Numbered from the stretch's first letter, positions 15,855 to 26,806 are shown. The stretch is DNA of 64,000 bases from Streptomyces antimycoticus (GCF_005405925.1 NZ_BJHV01000001.1:6758001-6822000), one strand, 5' to 3'. Translations and numbers: made by a program. Notes: generated from the letters alone by a model not told the origin.

Positions 15855-17467
15855 TCAGTGGCCGCCCGGGGAGCCCGCCGTGGCCGGCGGGAGGTCGACC
15901 TGGACGCCCGGGTCGCCCGCGTCCGCCTTGTAGTCGGCGGCGGTGGTCTCGTCGATGCCGTCGGGAGCCTTGAGCGCGCGCAGCACAAACGTCAGCACGA
16001 CGGTCACCAGCACGTTGAGCACGATCGCGGTGAAGCCGATGTAGCCGATCTCCCCGATGGCGGGCATATCGGCGGTGTTGCCGAAGTGCTTCTGGGTGCC
16101 GCTCGGGGTGTCGTACGCCTTCCACGTTCCGTAGACCATGCCGACCGCCCAGCCCGCCAGCAGTGCCCAGCGGTGGAACCAGCGGGTGAACAGGCCGCCC
16201 ACCAGGGCCGGGAAGGTCTGGAGGATCCAGATGCCGCCCAGGAGCTGGAAGTTGATCGCGACGGTCTTGTCCATGCCCAGCACGAAGATCAGCGCGCCGA
16301 CCTTCACCAGCAGCGAGACCAGCTTGGAGACCTTGGTCTCCTCCTCCGGCGTGGCGTTCGGCCGCAGGAAGTCCTTGTAGATGTTGCGGGTGAAGAGGTT
16401 CGCCGCGGCGATCGACATGATGGCCGCCGGGACGAGGGCGCCGATGCCGATCGCGGCGAAGGCGATGCCCGCGAACCAGTCGGGGAACATGTCCTCGAAG
16501 AGCTGGGGGATGGCGAGCTGGCCGTTCTCGACCGTCACCCCGGCGGCGATGGCCATGAAGCCGAGCAGTGCCAGCAGCCCCAGCATCAGCGAGTACAGCG
16601 GCAGGATCGTGGTGTTGCGGCGGATCACCTCGCGGCTGCGGCTGGAGAGCGTCGCGGTGATCGAGTGCGGATACATGAACAGGGCCAGCGCCGAGCCCAG
16701 GGCCAGGGTGCCGTAGGCCCACTGGCCCTCCGCGGGGGTGCGAGCCCGCCCGCACCGGCCTTGGTGAACTTGTCGTTCGCCGCGCTGAAGATGTCGTCGA
16801 AGCCACCCAGCTTGATCGGGATGTAGATGATCGCCACCGCGATGACGATGTAGATCAGGGTGTCCTTGACGAAGGCGATCAGCGCGGGCGCGCGCAGCCC
16901 GGAGGAGTAGGTGTACGCGGCGAGGACGCCGAAGGCGATCAGCAGCGGCAGGTCCTTGATGAACCAGTTGGTGTTCTCCCCGCCGCCGACGCCCATCACG
17001 TCCAGCACCGCCTGGATGCCGACGAGCTGGAGGGCGATGTACGGCATGGTCGCGAGGATGCCGGTGATCGCGACGGCCAGCGAGAGCCCCTTGGACCCGA
17101 AGCGGCCGCGGACGAAGTCCGAGGTGGTGACATACCCGTGCTTATGGGACACCGACCACAGACGCGGCAGGAAGGTGAAGATCAGTGGGTAGACCAGGAT
17201 GGTGTACGGGACCGCGAAGAAGCCGGACGCGCCCGCCGCGTAGATCGCCGCCGGGACGGCGACGAAGGTGTACGCGGTGTAGAGGTCGCCGCCGAGCAGG
17301 AACCAGGTGATCCAGGTGCCGAAGCTGCGGCCGCCCAGTCCCCATTCGTCGAGGTTGTTGGCGTTCTCGGCGCGGCGCCAGCGCGCGGCCAGGAACCCCA
17401 TGGCCGTGACGACCACGAAGAAGAAGATGAAGACGGCGAGTGCGATGCCGTTCACTCCGTCGTTCAT
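15855..17467 (-). pseudogene. mctP: Sodium:solute (monocarboxylate) symporter, one-base frameshift
   Basis: SSS-family permease resembling MctP-type monocarboxylate uptake proteins. The N-terminal half (from ATG 17467, MNDGVNGIALAVFIFFFVVV) has the typical DEWGLGGRSFGTW and LGGDLYTAYTF segments. The C-terminal half continues in another frame (TPAEGQWAYGTLALGSALAL, then MYPHSITATLSSRSREVIRR). The switch lies near 16735-16752, next to a run of five C/G. The total of 1613 nt is one base short of 538 codons, so a single deletion explains everything. With similar breaks in other genes here, a sequence error is more likely than a true pseudogene. Its start overlaps the DUF3311 stop by 4 nt (ATGA). 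Confidence 0.85.
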
Positions 17468-17724
17468 GCCGACTCACCCCCCTTGTGCGCCCGCTTCTCC
17501 CGGCGGACCAGGATGTAGGCGACCGAGGTCAGCGCGGCCGAGATGGGTACCCAGAGCATCTGGTACCAGTAGAAGAACGGGATCCCGATGAGGGTCGGCT
17601 CGACCTTGGCGTACGAGCCGACCCAGAGCATCCCGACAAAGGGTGCGATCAGGCACAGAGCGGCCACGACGCGCGTAGGCGTCACGACCGGTCTCCTGCC
17701 GGGTGAAGCGGACGTGTCTGACAT
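17464..17724 (-). CDS. DUF3311 membrane protein, symporter partner
   Basis: 86 residues with two hydrophobic segments (VVAALCLIAPFVGMLWVGSY and FYWYQMLWVPISAALTSVAY) and a basic C-terminal tail (RREKRAHK). This is the DUF3311 pattern, which regularly precedes SSS-family symporter genes in actinobacteria. The translational overlap with mctP supports a two-component permease or an accessory subunit. The region upstream (17725-17937) would carry the operon promoter; I see no clear operator in it. Confidence 0.88.
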   Translation of the reverse strand: MSDTSASPGRRPVVTPTRVVAALCLIAPFVGMLWVGSYAKVEPTLIGIPFFYWYQMLWVPISAALTSVAYILVRREKRAHKGGESA

Positions 17725-17937
17725 GCGGCGGGCTCCAGTCCCCTCGGCTCATCACCTGCGTCACAGTCGATCACCTGGGTTCCAGCTGATCATTTGTGTA
17801 ATGCGCAGGAAATCTAAGCCCCCGGCCCGGCGGTCGTCACTACCCGTCCGTATATCGGTATGAGAAAGAAAGCAGGTCGCCGTGGCCCGGCCCCGCCGTA
17901 GCGCGGGTCGGTCGCGGCGCGCCCGGCGTGGCGCCGC

Positions 17938-18810
<873 letters not shown>

Positions 18811-18918
18811 TCACATCGTGGCACGGTCCCGGCTCCGGGCATCCGCTCGGTCCGGATGTCGGGAAGTGTCGGTCCGGTAACGGAGCCGCCGGTGACTCTT
18901 ATACACCCTTGACACCCC

Positions 18919-18959
18919 AAAAGGTCTAGGCCAAGCTGCGGGCACTGGTCTGGACCATT
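18919..18959 (+). promoter_or_regulatory. Two dre sites (DasR operators) upstream of dasA
   Basis: ACTGGTCTGGACCATT at 18944-18959 matches the published DasR element (ActGGTCTAGACCAgT-like) at nearly every key position. A second, weaker copy aaaGGTCTAGGCCaag lies at 18920-18935. Centres are about 24 bp apart. They sit 35-75 bp before the dasA GTG start in the divergent dasR-dasA gap, where they can block dasA transcription. Confidence 0.9.
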
Positions 18960-18992
18960 AAACCCCTCATCCGGCCTTCTGAGGAGAGTGCT

Positions 18993-20263
18993 GTGAAGCG
19001 TGGGCTCATAGCGGCGACGGGTGTCGCGGCAATGCTGGTATCCGTCGCGGCCTGTGGGTCCGACGGCGATGACAACAAGGCCGGAGCGGATGGTTTCAAG
19101 GGCGAGACGCTGACCGTCTGGGCGATGGACGGCTCCGCGCCCGACGGCTGGACGAAGGATGTCAAGGCCGCTTTCGAGAAGAAGACGGGCGCCAAGCTGA
19201 AGCTGGAGATCCAGCAGTGGAACGGCATTCAGCAGAAGGTGACCACCGCGCTCTCGGAATCCGATCCGCCGGATGTGCTGGAGATCGGCAACACCCAGAC
19301 GCCGTCGTACGCGCAGACCGGCGGACTGGCCGAACTGGATGACCTGAAGAAGTCGATCGGCGCCGACTGGTCGGAGTCGATCAACAAGTCCGCGGTCTAC
19401 GACGGCAAGCAGTACGCGGCGCCGTGGTACGCGGCCAACCGGGTCGTCCTCTACAACAAGAAGATCTGGGCCGAGGCCGGGATCAAGGACACCCCCAAGA
19501 CCCGTACCGAGTTCTTCAAGGACCTCGACACCATCGAGAAGAAGACGGACGCCGAGCCGCTCTATCTCCCGGGTCAGAACTGGTACTTCTTCGACGGGCT
19601 GACCATCGGCACCGGCGCCGACCTCGTCAAGAAGGACGGCGACAAGTGGGTCTCCAACCTCGCCGACCCCAAGGTCGCCAAGGCCATGGACATCTACAAG
19701 CAGTACCAGTCCTTCAGCAAGGCCCCCAAGGACAAGGACGAGGCCACCCCGCAGCAGGGCGAGGTCTTCGCCAAGGGCAAGACCGGCGCGTTCATCGGCA
19801 TGGGCTGGGAAGCCGGTATCGCGATCAAGGCCAACCCGAAGATCGAGAAGGACATCGGCTACTTCACCATCCCGGGTGAGACCGCCGGCAAGCCGGAGGG
19901 CGTCTTCCTCGGCGGCTCCAACCTCGCGGTCGCCGCGGGCAGCGAAAAGCAGGAGCTGGCCAAGGAGTTCCTGAAGATCGCGCTCAATGACACCTACGAG
20001 GGACAGCTCGCCAAGGAAGGCGGTGTCATCCCGAACAAGGAGTCGCTCCAGGCGCAGCTCAAGGGCAACCCCGCCGGGCTGGCGGCCGCACCGGCCGCCG
20101 CGACCGGCGGCACCACTCCGCTGATCCCGAATGGGCCCCGGTGGAGAACGCCCCGAACCCGGTCAAGACCTATATGACCGCGGTGCTCACCGGTAAGTCG
20201 CCGGCCGAGGCGGCCAAGTCGGTCGAAGGCGAGCTGAACAAGCGCCTCAGCCAGGAGCGTTGA
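18993..20263 (+). CDS. dasA: DasA, chitosaccharide-binding lipoprotein (one-base frameshift)
   Basis: Extracellular solute-binding protein of the DasABC importer for N,N'-diacetylchitobiose. The N-terminus is a lipoprotein signal (MKRGLIAATGVAAMLVSVAA) with lipid-acceptor Cys in VAACGSDG. The body is a family-1 binding protein (TLTVWAMDGS, AKGKTGAFIGMGWEAG). Near 20125-20135 the frame is lost: ATCCCGAATGG needs one more G to read IPEWAPVENAPNPVKTYMT and continue to the true stop at 20261-20263 (KRLSQER). Total length 1271 nt is one short of 424 codons. GTG 18993 follows gaggaga. dasB begins 5 bp later. Confidence 0.92.
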
Positions 20264-20268
20264 GCCGA

Positions 20269-21270
20269 ATGTCCGTAGCGACCGAACGCCAGGACCCCGG
20301 CCCGGCGGCGGCCGGGGTCCGCCGGAGCGGGGAGCCGCCAGGCCCCCGCCGCCCGGCCCCGGGCACGCCCGGGCGCGGACGGCTGACCGGCGCCGCCCCG
20401 TACCTCCTGCTGCTGCCCGCGCTGGTGGCGACCGTGCTGCTGCTGGGCTGGCCGCTGGTCAAGGACGGCCTGCTGTCGTTCCAGAACCTCAATATGCGGC
20501 AGCTCATCCAGCACCTCACCGAGTGGAACGGCGTCGACAACTACCGCGAGACGCTGACCAGCGAGGACTTCTGGCGGGTCACCCTCCGGTCGGTGATCTT
20601 CACCGCGGTCAACGTCGTGCTGATCATGCTGCTCGGCACCCTGGTCGGACTGCTGCTGGCCCGCCTCGGCAGCAAGATGCGGCTGCTGCTCTCGGTCGGC
20701 CTGGTGCTCGCCTGGGCCATGCCGCCCATCGCCGGCACCACCGTCTTCCAGTGGCTCTTCGCCGCCCGTTTCGGGGTGGTCAACTGGGTCCTGGACGCGC
20801 TCGGCTGGCACTCCATGGCGCACTACAACTGGACCGGCAGCCAGTTCTCCACCTTCTTCATCATCACCCTGCTGATCGTCTGGCAGTCGATCCCCTTCGT
20901 GGCGATCAACCTCTACGCCGCGACCACCACCATCCCCGGCGAGCTCTACGAGGCGGCCGCGCTCGACGGCGCCGGCACCTGGAAGAGCTTCACCTCGGTG
21001 ACGTTCCCCTTCCTCAAGCCGTTTCTGCTGGCCACGACGTTCCTCGAAGTCATCTGGGTCTTCAAGGCGTTCACCCAGGTCTTCGCGATCAACGAGGGCG
21101 GCCCGGACCGGCTCACCGAAACCCTCCCCGTCTACGCCTTCATCGAGGGCGTGGGCAATCAGCACTACGGCATGGGCGCCGCGATCTCGCTGCTGACCAT
21201 CGCCGTCCTGCTGGCGCTGACCTCCTACTACCTCCGGATCGTGCTCAGGCAAGAGGAGGACGAGCTGTGA
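20269..21270 (+). CDS. dasB: DasB, sugar ABC transporter permease
   Basis: 333-residue inner-membrane permease of the MalF-like family. After a Pro/Arg-rich cytoplasmic N-terminus (about 35 residues), the first membrane helix is PYLLLLPALVATVLLLGWPL. The EAA loop that contacts the ATPase is YEAAALDGAGTWKSFTSVTF. ATG 20269 is preferred over TTG 20260 because caggagcg ends about 11 nt upstream. It overlaps dasC by 4 nt (GTGA). No ATPase gene is in the operon; in Streptomyces the shared ATPase MsiK normally serves this importer from elsewhere. Confidence 0.95.
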   Translation: MSVATERQDPGPAAAGVRRSGEPPGPRRPAPGTPGRGRLTGAAPYLLLLPALVATVLLLGWPLVKDGLLSFQNLNMRQLIQHLTEWNGVDNYRETLTSEDFWRVTLRSVIFTAVNVVLIMLLGTLVGLLLARLGSKMRLLLSVGLVLAWAMPPIAGTTVFQWLFAARFGVVNWVLDALGWHSMAHYNWTGSQFSTFFIITLLIVWQSIPFVAINLYAATTTIPGELYEAAALDGAGTWKSFTSVTFPFLKPFLLATTFLEVIWVFKAFTQVFAINEGGPDRLTETLPVYAFIEGVGNQHYGMGAAISLLTIAVLLALTSYYLRIVLRQEEDEL

Positions 21271-22097
21271 AGCGCTCGCCGCTCGCCCGGCTGTGGCCCA
21301 ACGCGACCGCCGTCGTGCTCTTCATCGGCTTCGCGTTCCCCGTCTACTGGATGTTCACCACGGCCTTCAAGCCGACCTCGGACGTCATCTCCGAGGACCC
21401 GGTGTGGTTCCCGACCAGTGCCACCCTGGACCACTTCCAGAAGGCCCTGGACGCCAAGAACTTCTGGACGCTGGTGGGCAACTCGCTCACCGTGACCCTC
21501 TCGGCGGTCGCCCTCTCGCTGGTGATCGCGCTGCTCGCGGCGTTCTCCCTGGCCCGGATGCGGTTCAAGGGGCGCCGCGGCTTCCTGGTGACCTTCATGA
21601 TCGCGCAGATGGCGCCCTGGGAAGTCCTGGTCATCGCCATCTACATGCTCGTCCGCGACGGCGACATGCTGAACAGCCTGCTTCCGCTGACCCTGTTCTA
21701 CATGGTCATGGTGCTGCCCTTCACGATCCTCACGCTCCGCGCCTACGTGGCCGCGATCCCCAAGGAGCTGGAGGAGTCGGCGATGGTCGACGGCTGCACC
21801 CGTCCGCAGGCGTTCGTCCGGGTGATCTTTCCGCTGCTGGCGCCCGGCCTGATGGCCACCTCGCTCTTCGGCTTCATCACGGCCTGGAACGAATTCCCGC
21901 TCGTCCTCATCCTGAACAAGGACCCGGAGGCCCAGACGCTTCCGCTGTGGCTGTCCAGCTTCCAGACCGCCTTCGGCGACGACTGGGGTGCCACCATGGC
22001 GGCGGCCTCGCTGTTCGCCATCCCGATCCTGGTTCTCTTCCTGTTTCTGCAACGCAAGGCGGTCGGTGGGCTCACTTCCGGCGCTGTGAAGGGATGA
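21267..22097 (+). CDS. dasC: DasC, sugar ABC transporter permease
   Basis: 276-residue MalG-like permease. Six membrane helices are visible, beginning ATAVVLFIGFAFPVYWMFTT. The conserved EAA loop is EESAMVDGCTRPQAFVRVIF, and the FGFITAWNEFPLVLIL segment is typical of the family. It starts with GTG overlapping the dasB stop, so the two subunits are made in step. DasB and DasC form the channel for chitobiose delivered by DasA. Confidence 0.95.
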   Translation: MKRSPLARLWPNATAVVLFIGFAFPVYWMFTTAFKPTSDVISEDPVWFPTSATLDHFQKALDAKNFWTLVGNSLTVTLSAVALSLVIALLAAFSLARMRFKGRRGFLVTFMIAQMAPWEVLVIAIYMLVRDGDMLNSLLPLTLFYMVMVLPFTILTLRAYVAAIPKELEESAMVDGCTRPQAFVRVIFPLLAPGLMATSLFGFITAWNEFPLVLILNKDPEAQTLPLWLSSFQTAFGDDWGATMAAASLFAIPILVLFLFLQRKAVGGLTSGAVKG

Positions 22098-22106
22098 TCC
22101 CGGTTT

Positions 22107-23665
22107 ATGACGACCCTCGCGCATGACTCCGCCACCCTCACCCGCGACGCTCTCACCGTTCTGCAGCCAGGCTTCACCGGCACCACCGCCCCCGACTGGC
22201 TGCTGCGGCGGCTCGGCGAGGGGCTCGCCTCCGTCGGCCTCTTCGGCCGGAACATCACCTCGCCCGAGCAGCTCGCGGCGCTCACCGCCGAGCTGCGCGC
22301 CGAGCGTGACGACGTCCTGGTGGCCATCGACGAGGAGGGCGGCGACGTCACCCGGCTCGAGGTGCGCGCCGGCTCCTCCTTCCCCGGCAACCTGGCACTC
22401 GGGGCCGTCGACGACCCGGAGCTGACCCGGGCCGTCGCCCGCGAGCTGGGCCGCCGCCTCGCGGAGTGCGGCGTCAACCTCAACTGGGCGCCCTCCGCCG
22501 ACGTCAACTCCAACCCCGACAACCCGGTCATCGGCGTGCGCTCCTTCGGCGCCGAACCCGGGCTCGTCGCCCGGCACACCGCCGCGTACATCGAGGGCCT
22601 GCAGAGCGCCGGGGTCGCCGCCTGCACCAAGCACTTCCCCGGCCACGGCGACACCGCCGTCGACTCCCACCACGCCCTGCCGCGCATCGACGCCGGGCTC
22701 GACACCCTGATCGCCCGCGAACTGGTGCCCTTCCGCGCCGCCGTCACCGCCGGGACCAAGGCCGTGATGAGCGCGCACATCCTGCTGCCCGTGCTCGACC
22801 CCGACCTGCCCGCCACCCTCAGCCCCGCCGCGCTGCACGGCCTGCTGCGCCGGCCCGTGGCCGACGGCGGCCTCGGCTTCGACGGACTGATCGTCACCGA
22901 CGGCATGGAGATGCGGGCCATCGCCGACGCGTACGGCATCGAGCACGGCAGCGTCATGGCGATCGCCGCGGGCGCCGACGCCATCTGCGTGGGCGGCGGA
23001 CTCGCCGACGAGGACACCGTGCTGCGGCTGCGCGACGCGCTGGTCACGGCCGTCATCGAGGGACGGCTGGCGGAGGAACGGCTGGCCGAGGCGGCCGCGC
23101 GGGTGCGCGCCCTGGGGAGTGGACGCGGCACTTCGCCGGACCGCGCGCGGCGCATGGCATCGAGCCCGCCGACGGGGTGGGGCTCGCCGCCGCGCGCCGG
23201 GCGCTCAGAGTCACCCCGGCCGGGCTGTCGTACGAGCCGGTGACCGGGCCCGCCTACGTCGCCGCCTTCACCCCGGTCGCCAACATCGCGGTCGGCGAGG
23301 AGACTCCCTGGGGCGTCGGCGCCGAACTGGCCCGGCTGCGCCCCGGCACTGGGACCGCCACCTACGGGTGGCAGGACGCGGAGGCCGGGGGCGTCCCCGC
23401 GCTGATCGAAAATATGCTCGACACCGCGGCGGACCGTAGGATCGTCGCTGTGGTCCGCGATGTCCACCGGCACCCCTGGATGGCCGACGCGCTGGACGCC
23501 CTGCTCGCCGCCCGGCCGGAGACGGTCGTCGTCGAGATGGGCGTGCCCCAGGCGCCGCCCGCCGGAGCGCTGCACATCGCGACCCACGGCGCCGCCCGGG
23601 TGTGTGGACGGGCGGCGGCCGAGGTGATCGTCGGCATCGGCGCCGGTGACCACCCGGGGGACTGA
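22107..23665 (+). CDS. dasD: DasD, GH3 beta-N-acetylglucosaminidase (one-base frameshift)
   Basis: Glycoside hydrolase family 3 enzyme that splits imported chitosaccharides into GlcNAc. No signal peptide, so it is cytoplasmic. Signatures: GVAACTKHFPGHGDTAVDSH (the His/Asp loop of the NagZ group) and GLIVTDGMEMRAI with the nucleophile Asp. After AARVRAL the frame shifts near 23112-23118 (GGGGAGTGG, one G short). The true sequence continues EWTRHFAGPRAAHGIEPADG to the stop at 23665. The total of 1559 nt is one short of 520 codons. It follows dasC by 9 bp and is part of the DasR-controlled operon. Confidence 0.9.
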
Positions 23666-23717
23666 TCCCCAGCTCCACCGAGCACAGCCGGCACAGAGCC
23701 ACCTGGAGGCACCCAGC

Positions 23718-24788
23718 ATGTCCGCCACGACGACGGCCCAGCGCAGCGACCAGCCGGGCCGGATCATGTCCGGCGAGATGGCCGAGCAGCCCGCCGTGCT
23801 GCGCCGCATCCTCGACCAGGGCGCCCCGAGGATCCGCGAGGTCGCGGAGCGGATCGCCGCCCGCAACCCGCGCTTCGTCCTCCTCACCGCCCGGGGCACC
23901 TCGGACAACGCCGCGCTGTACGCCAAGTACCTGCTCGAGGTGCTGCTCGGCAAGCCGTGCGGTCTGACCTCCATGTCCACCACCACCGCGTACGGCGCCC
24001 AGCCGGACCTCACCGATGTGCTGGTGATCACCGTCAGCCAGTCCGGCGGCTCCCCGGACCTGGTCGCCTCCACCGAGGCCGCCCGCGCGGCCGGTGCGAT
24101 CACCCTGGCGGTCACCAACAACGCCGACTCGCCGCTCGCGGCCGTCTCCGAATTCCACATCGACGTCCTGGCCGGGCCGGAGAAGGCGCTCCCCGCGACC
24201 AAGACCTACACCGCCGAACTCCTCGCCCTCTACCTCTTCGTGGAGGGGCTGCGCGGCGGCGACGGCGCGGCCGCCAAGGTGCTGCCCGACCTCGCCCAGC
24301 AGATCCTCGACCGCCAGGACGAGGTCCGGCAGCTCGCGGCGCGCTACCGCTTCGCCGAGCGGATGGTCCTCACCTCCCGGGGCTACGGCTATCCGACCGC
24401 CAAGGAAGCCGCCCTGAAGCTGATGGAGACCAGCTACATCCCGGCGCTCTCCTACTCCGGCGCCGATCTGCTGCACGGTCCGCTCGCCATGGTCGACAAC
24501 ATCTCGCCGGTGATCGCGATCGTCACCGAGGGCAAGGGCGGCCAGGCGCTGCAGCCGGTCCTGGAGCGGCTGCGCGGCCGGGGCGCCGACCTCGTCGTCA
24601 TCGGCAGCGCGTCGGAGGTGGAGCGGGCCTCGGCCGGGTTCGCCCTGCCGACGGATGGGGTCGCCGAGGAGCTTCAGCCGATCCTGGAGATCCTCCCGCT
24701 GCAGATGCTGGCGTACGAGGTCACGATCGCGCGCGGCCAGGACCCGGACGCGCCCAGGGCGCTGGCGAAGGTGACGGAGACCCGCTGA
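23718..24788 (+). CDS. SIS-domain sugar-phosphate isomerase/deaminase (NagB-II-like)
   Basis: 356 residues with two SIS domains resembling the isomerase half of glucosamine-6-phosphate synthase and lacking the glutaminase domain. Visible marks: RGTSDNAALYAKYLLE (sugar-binding loop 1), VSQSGGSPDLVASTEA (phosphate loop), KEAALKLMETSYIPA and the C-terminal LPLQMLAYEVTIARGQDPDA. Such proteins act as SIS-type glucosamine-6-phosphate deaminases (NagB-II). That would produce fructose-6-phosphate and ammonia from the das pathway and set the level of DasR's ligand. ATG 23718 follows ggagg. It sits 52 bp after dasD. In S. coelicolor, from memory, nagB occupies this spot. Confidence 0.85.
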   Translation: MSATTTAQRSDQPGRIMSGEMAEQPAVLRRILDQGAPRIREVAERIAARNPRFVLLTARGTSDNAALYAKYLLEVLLGKPCGLTSMSTTTAYGAQPDLTDVLVITVSQSGGSPDLVASTEAARAAGAITLAVTNNADSPLAAVSEFHIDVLAGPEKALPATKTYTAELLALYLFVEGLRGGDGAAAKVLPDLAQQILDRQDEVRQLAARYRFAERMVLTSRGYGYPTAKEAALKLMETSYIPALSYSGADLLHGPLAMVDNISPVIAIVTEGKGGQALQPVLERLRGRGADLVVIGSASEVERASAGFALPTDGVAEELQPILEILPLQMLAYEVTIARGQDPDAPRALAKVTETR

Positions 24789-24825
24789 GGCGTACGGCCT
24801 GGCGTACTGCTTGGGGCACGGAGAA

Positions 24826-24858
24826 GGCTCCCGCGGCCTTCGAGGAGGCGCGGGAGCC
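24826..24858 (+). terminator. Terminator of the das operon
   Basis: 10-bp inverted repeat ggctcccgcg (24826-24835) and cgcgggagcc (24849-24858) just after the SIS gene stop. The remaining gap to 25151 has no gene, only a dre-like site at 25078 and the kinase promoter region. Confidence 0.75.
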
Positions 24859-25077
24859 TGAGTACGACGGGTGCTCGGGAGCCTTGAGCACGACGGGTGG
24901 GACACCCGCGGGCCGCGGCGCCAGGGCGGGACCCTCAACCCACCCGGCACCGCAGCCCGGAGTTGCATCGGCCGAGCGGCCGACCTGAGGACCCCGGGCG
25001 GTCAGGGCAGAGCGCTCCGGGCTCCTCGATCCGCCCTCCTGTGCGGGGAGAGCGGAAGATCGCAGTGCTCGATATTC

Positions 25078-25089
25078 TGGACTAGACCA
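25078..25089 (+). promoter_or_regulatory. dre-like site upstream of the sensor kinase
   Basis: TGGACTAGACCA differs from the palindromic DasR core TGGTCTAGACCA by one base. It lies 63-74 bp before the kinase start, near the expected promoter (taggct at about 25120). If bound by DasR, this kinase would join the aminosugar regulon. Confidence 0.45.
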
Positions 25090-25151
25090 CTGCTGTCTGT
25101 CCATGCTTATGCGCGAATAGGCTAATCCACCGGTGAGGGTAGGCTCGCCAT

Positions 25152-26630
25152 GTGCCCTCCATGAACGACCTCGTCCGCCAGCACACCGCACTCGACGACT
25201 CCGACCTCGAGTGGCTCCATCTGCTGGTCTCGGAGTGGCAGCTCCTCTCCGACCTCTCGTTCGCCGATCTGGTGCTGTGGGTCCCCACCAGCGACGGCAC
25301 CCGGTATGTCTCCGTGGCCCAGATGCGGCCGAACACCGGGCCCACCTCCTATCAGGACGACATGGTCGGCCATCTCGTTCCCCGAGGCCGCCGTCCGATG
25401 CTCGACGCCGCCCTCGACGAGGGGCGGATCGTCCGGGAGGGTGACCCCGAGTGGCGCGAGGAGGTGCCGGTCCGGGTGGAGTCCATCCCGGTCCGGCGGG
25501 AGAGCCGGGTCCTCGGGGTGATCGCGCGGAACACCAATCTGCTGACCGTACGGACCCCCAGCCGGCTGGAGCTCACCTATCTCCAGAGCGCGTCCGACCT
25601 GGCCCAGATGATCGCCGCCGGATCGTTTCCCTTCCCCAATCAGCAGGTCGACATGGACGCGTCACCGCGTGCCGGTGACGGGCTGATCCGGCTCGACGCG
25701 GACGGGGTGGTCCAGTACGCGAGCCCCAACGCGCTCTCGGCCTACCACCGCCTCGGGCTCGCCGCCGACCTCGTCGGCCACCATCTGGGCAAGACCACCG
25801 CCGAACTCGCCCCGGTGCGCGGCCCGGTGGACGAGGCGCTGGTCAAGCTGGCCAGCGGCTGGGCGCCCCGGGAGTTCGAGGTCGAGGGCGGCGATGGGGT
25901 CATCCAGCTCCGGGCCATTCCGCTCAAGCCCAAGGGGCTGCACATCGGCTCGCTGGTGCTGCTGAGGGACGTCACCGAACTGCGTCGCCGCGAGCGCGAG
26001 TTGATCACCAAGGACGCCACCATCCGGGAGATCCACCACCGGGTGAAGAACAACCTCCAGACGGTGGCCGCCCTGTTGCGGCTGCAGGCCCGCCGGATGG
26101 ACTCGGCGCAGGGGCGGGAGGCGCTCAACGAGGCGGTGCGCAGGGTCGGCTCGATCGCGATCGTGCATGAAACCCTCTCCCAGAACCTCGATGAGCGGGT
26201 CGAGTTCGACGATATAGCCGATCGGGTGCTGGCCATGGTGGCCGAGATATCGCCCGGAAAGGTGACCGGTCGCCGCACCGGGCGCTTCGGCATTCTCGAG
26301 GCCGAGGTCGCCACCCCGCTGTCCATGGTCCTGACCGAGGTGCTGCAGAACGCGCTGGAGCACGGCTTCGGACCGGGGGAGCAGGGCACGGTCGAGGTCT
26401 CGGCGGTGCGCGGTGACGCCGGTGAGGAGAGCCGGCTGGTGGTGACCGTCCAGGACGACGGGCGCGGACTGCCCGAGGGGTTCGACCCCCAGCGGGCCGG
26501 AAACCTGGGTCTGCAGATCGTCCGCACCCTGGTGGAGGGGGAGCTGGGCGGGACGTTCGACATGGTGCCCGCACCGGAGCGCGGCACCCGTGTGGTACTG
26601 GACTTTCCGGTGCGAGCCGAGAAGCACTGA
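25152..26630 (+). CDS. PdtaS-like sensor histidine kinase
   Basis: 492 residues with no membrane segment, so a soluble sensor. Order of domains: GAF-like N-terminal sensor (1-150), PAS domain (about 175-275), HisKA_2 dimerisation region with phospho-acceptor in IREIHHRVKNNLQTVAALLR, and HATPase domain (N-box VLTEVLQNALEHG, G boxes VQDDGRGLP and NLGLQIVRTLV). This is the architecture of mycobacterial PdtaS, which pairs with an ANTAR-type RNA-binding response regulator, PdtaR; no such gene lies nearby. The start may be GTG 25152 or ATG 25161. A dre-like site lies upstream. Confidence 0.92.
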   Translation: MPSMNDLVRQHTALDDSDLEWLHLLVSEWQLLSDLSFADLVLWVPTSDGTRYVSVAQMRPNTGPTSYQDDMVGHLVPRGRRPMLDAALDEGRIVREGDPEWREEVPVRVESIPVRRESRVLGVIARNTNLLTVRTPSRLELTYLQSASDLAQMIAAGSFPFPNQQVDMDASPRAGDGLIRLDADGVVQYASPNALSAYHRLGLAADLVGHHLGKTTAELAPVRGPVDEALVKLASGWAPREFEVEGGDGVIQLRAIPLKPKGLHIGSLVLLRDVTELRRRERELITKDATIREIHHRVKNNLQTVAALLRLQARRMDSAQGREALNEAVRRVGSIAIVHETLSQNLDERVEFDDIADRVLAMVAEISPGKVTGRRTGRFGILEAEVATPLSMVLTEVLQNALEHGFGPGEQGTVEVSAVRGDAGEESRLVVTVQDDGRGLPEGFDPQRAGNLGLQIVRTLVEGELGGTFDMVPAPERGTRVVLDFPVRAEKH

Positions 26631-26709
26631 AGCGAGCCGAGAAGCACTGAGGCGTCGGCCACACTTCTACAACTGCCGGACGGGCACAGCCCCGTACCCG
26701 GAAAGCACT

Positions 26710-26738
26710 GAGCCCCGGACCCATCTGGTCCGGGGCTC
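26710..26738. terminator. Bidirectional terminator
   Basis: Perfect 12-bp inverted repeat gagccccggacc / ggtccggggctc around a 5-nt loop, between the convergent kinase and whiB-type genes. Confidence 0.88.
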
Positions 26739-26806
26739 AAAGCTCAATTTGCTGTGCGCATCGGGGGTACTACGCGCTGCGGCTCGGGGGCCACGGGGTG
26801 CGGGCT

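Noticed and set aside
15855..17467. Symporter as two separate genes (16625-17467 and 15855-16676)
   Set aside because: The two pieces are halves of one SSS permease, and their joined length is one base short of a full frame.
21743..24202. 819-codon minus-strand frame across dasC, dasD and the SIS gene
   Set aside because: It spans three real genes on the opposite strand and has no family signature.
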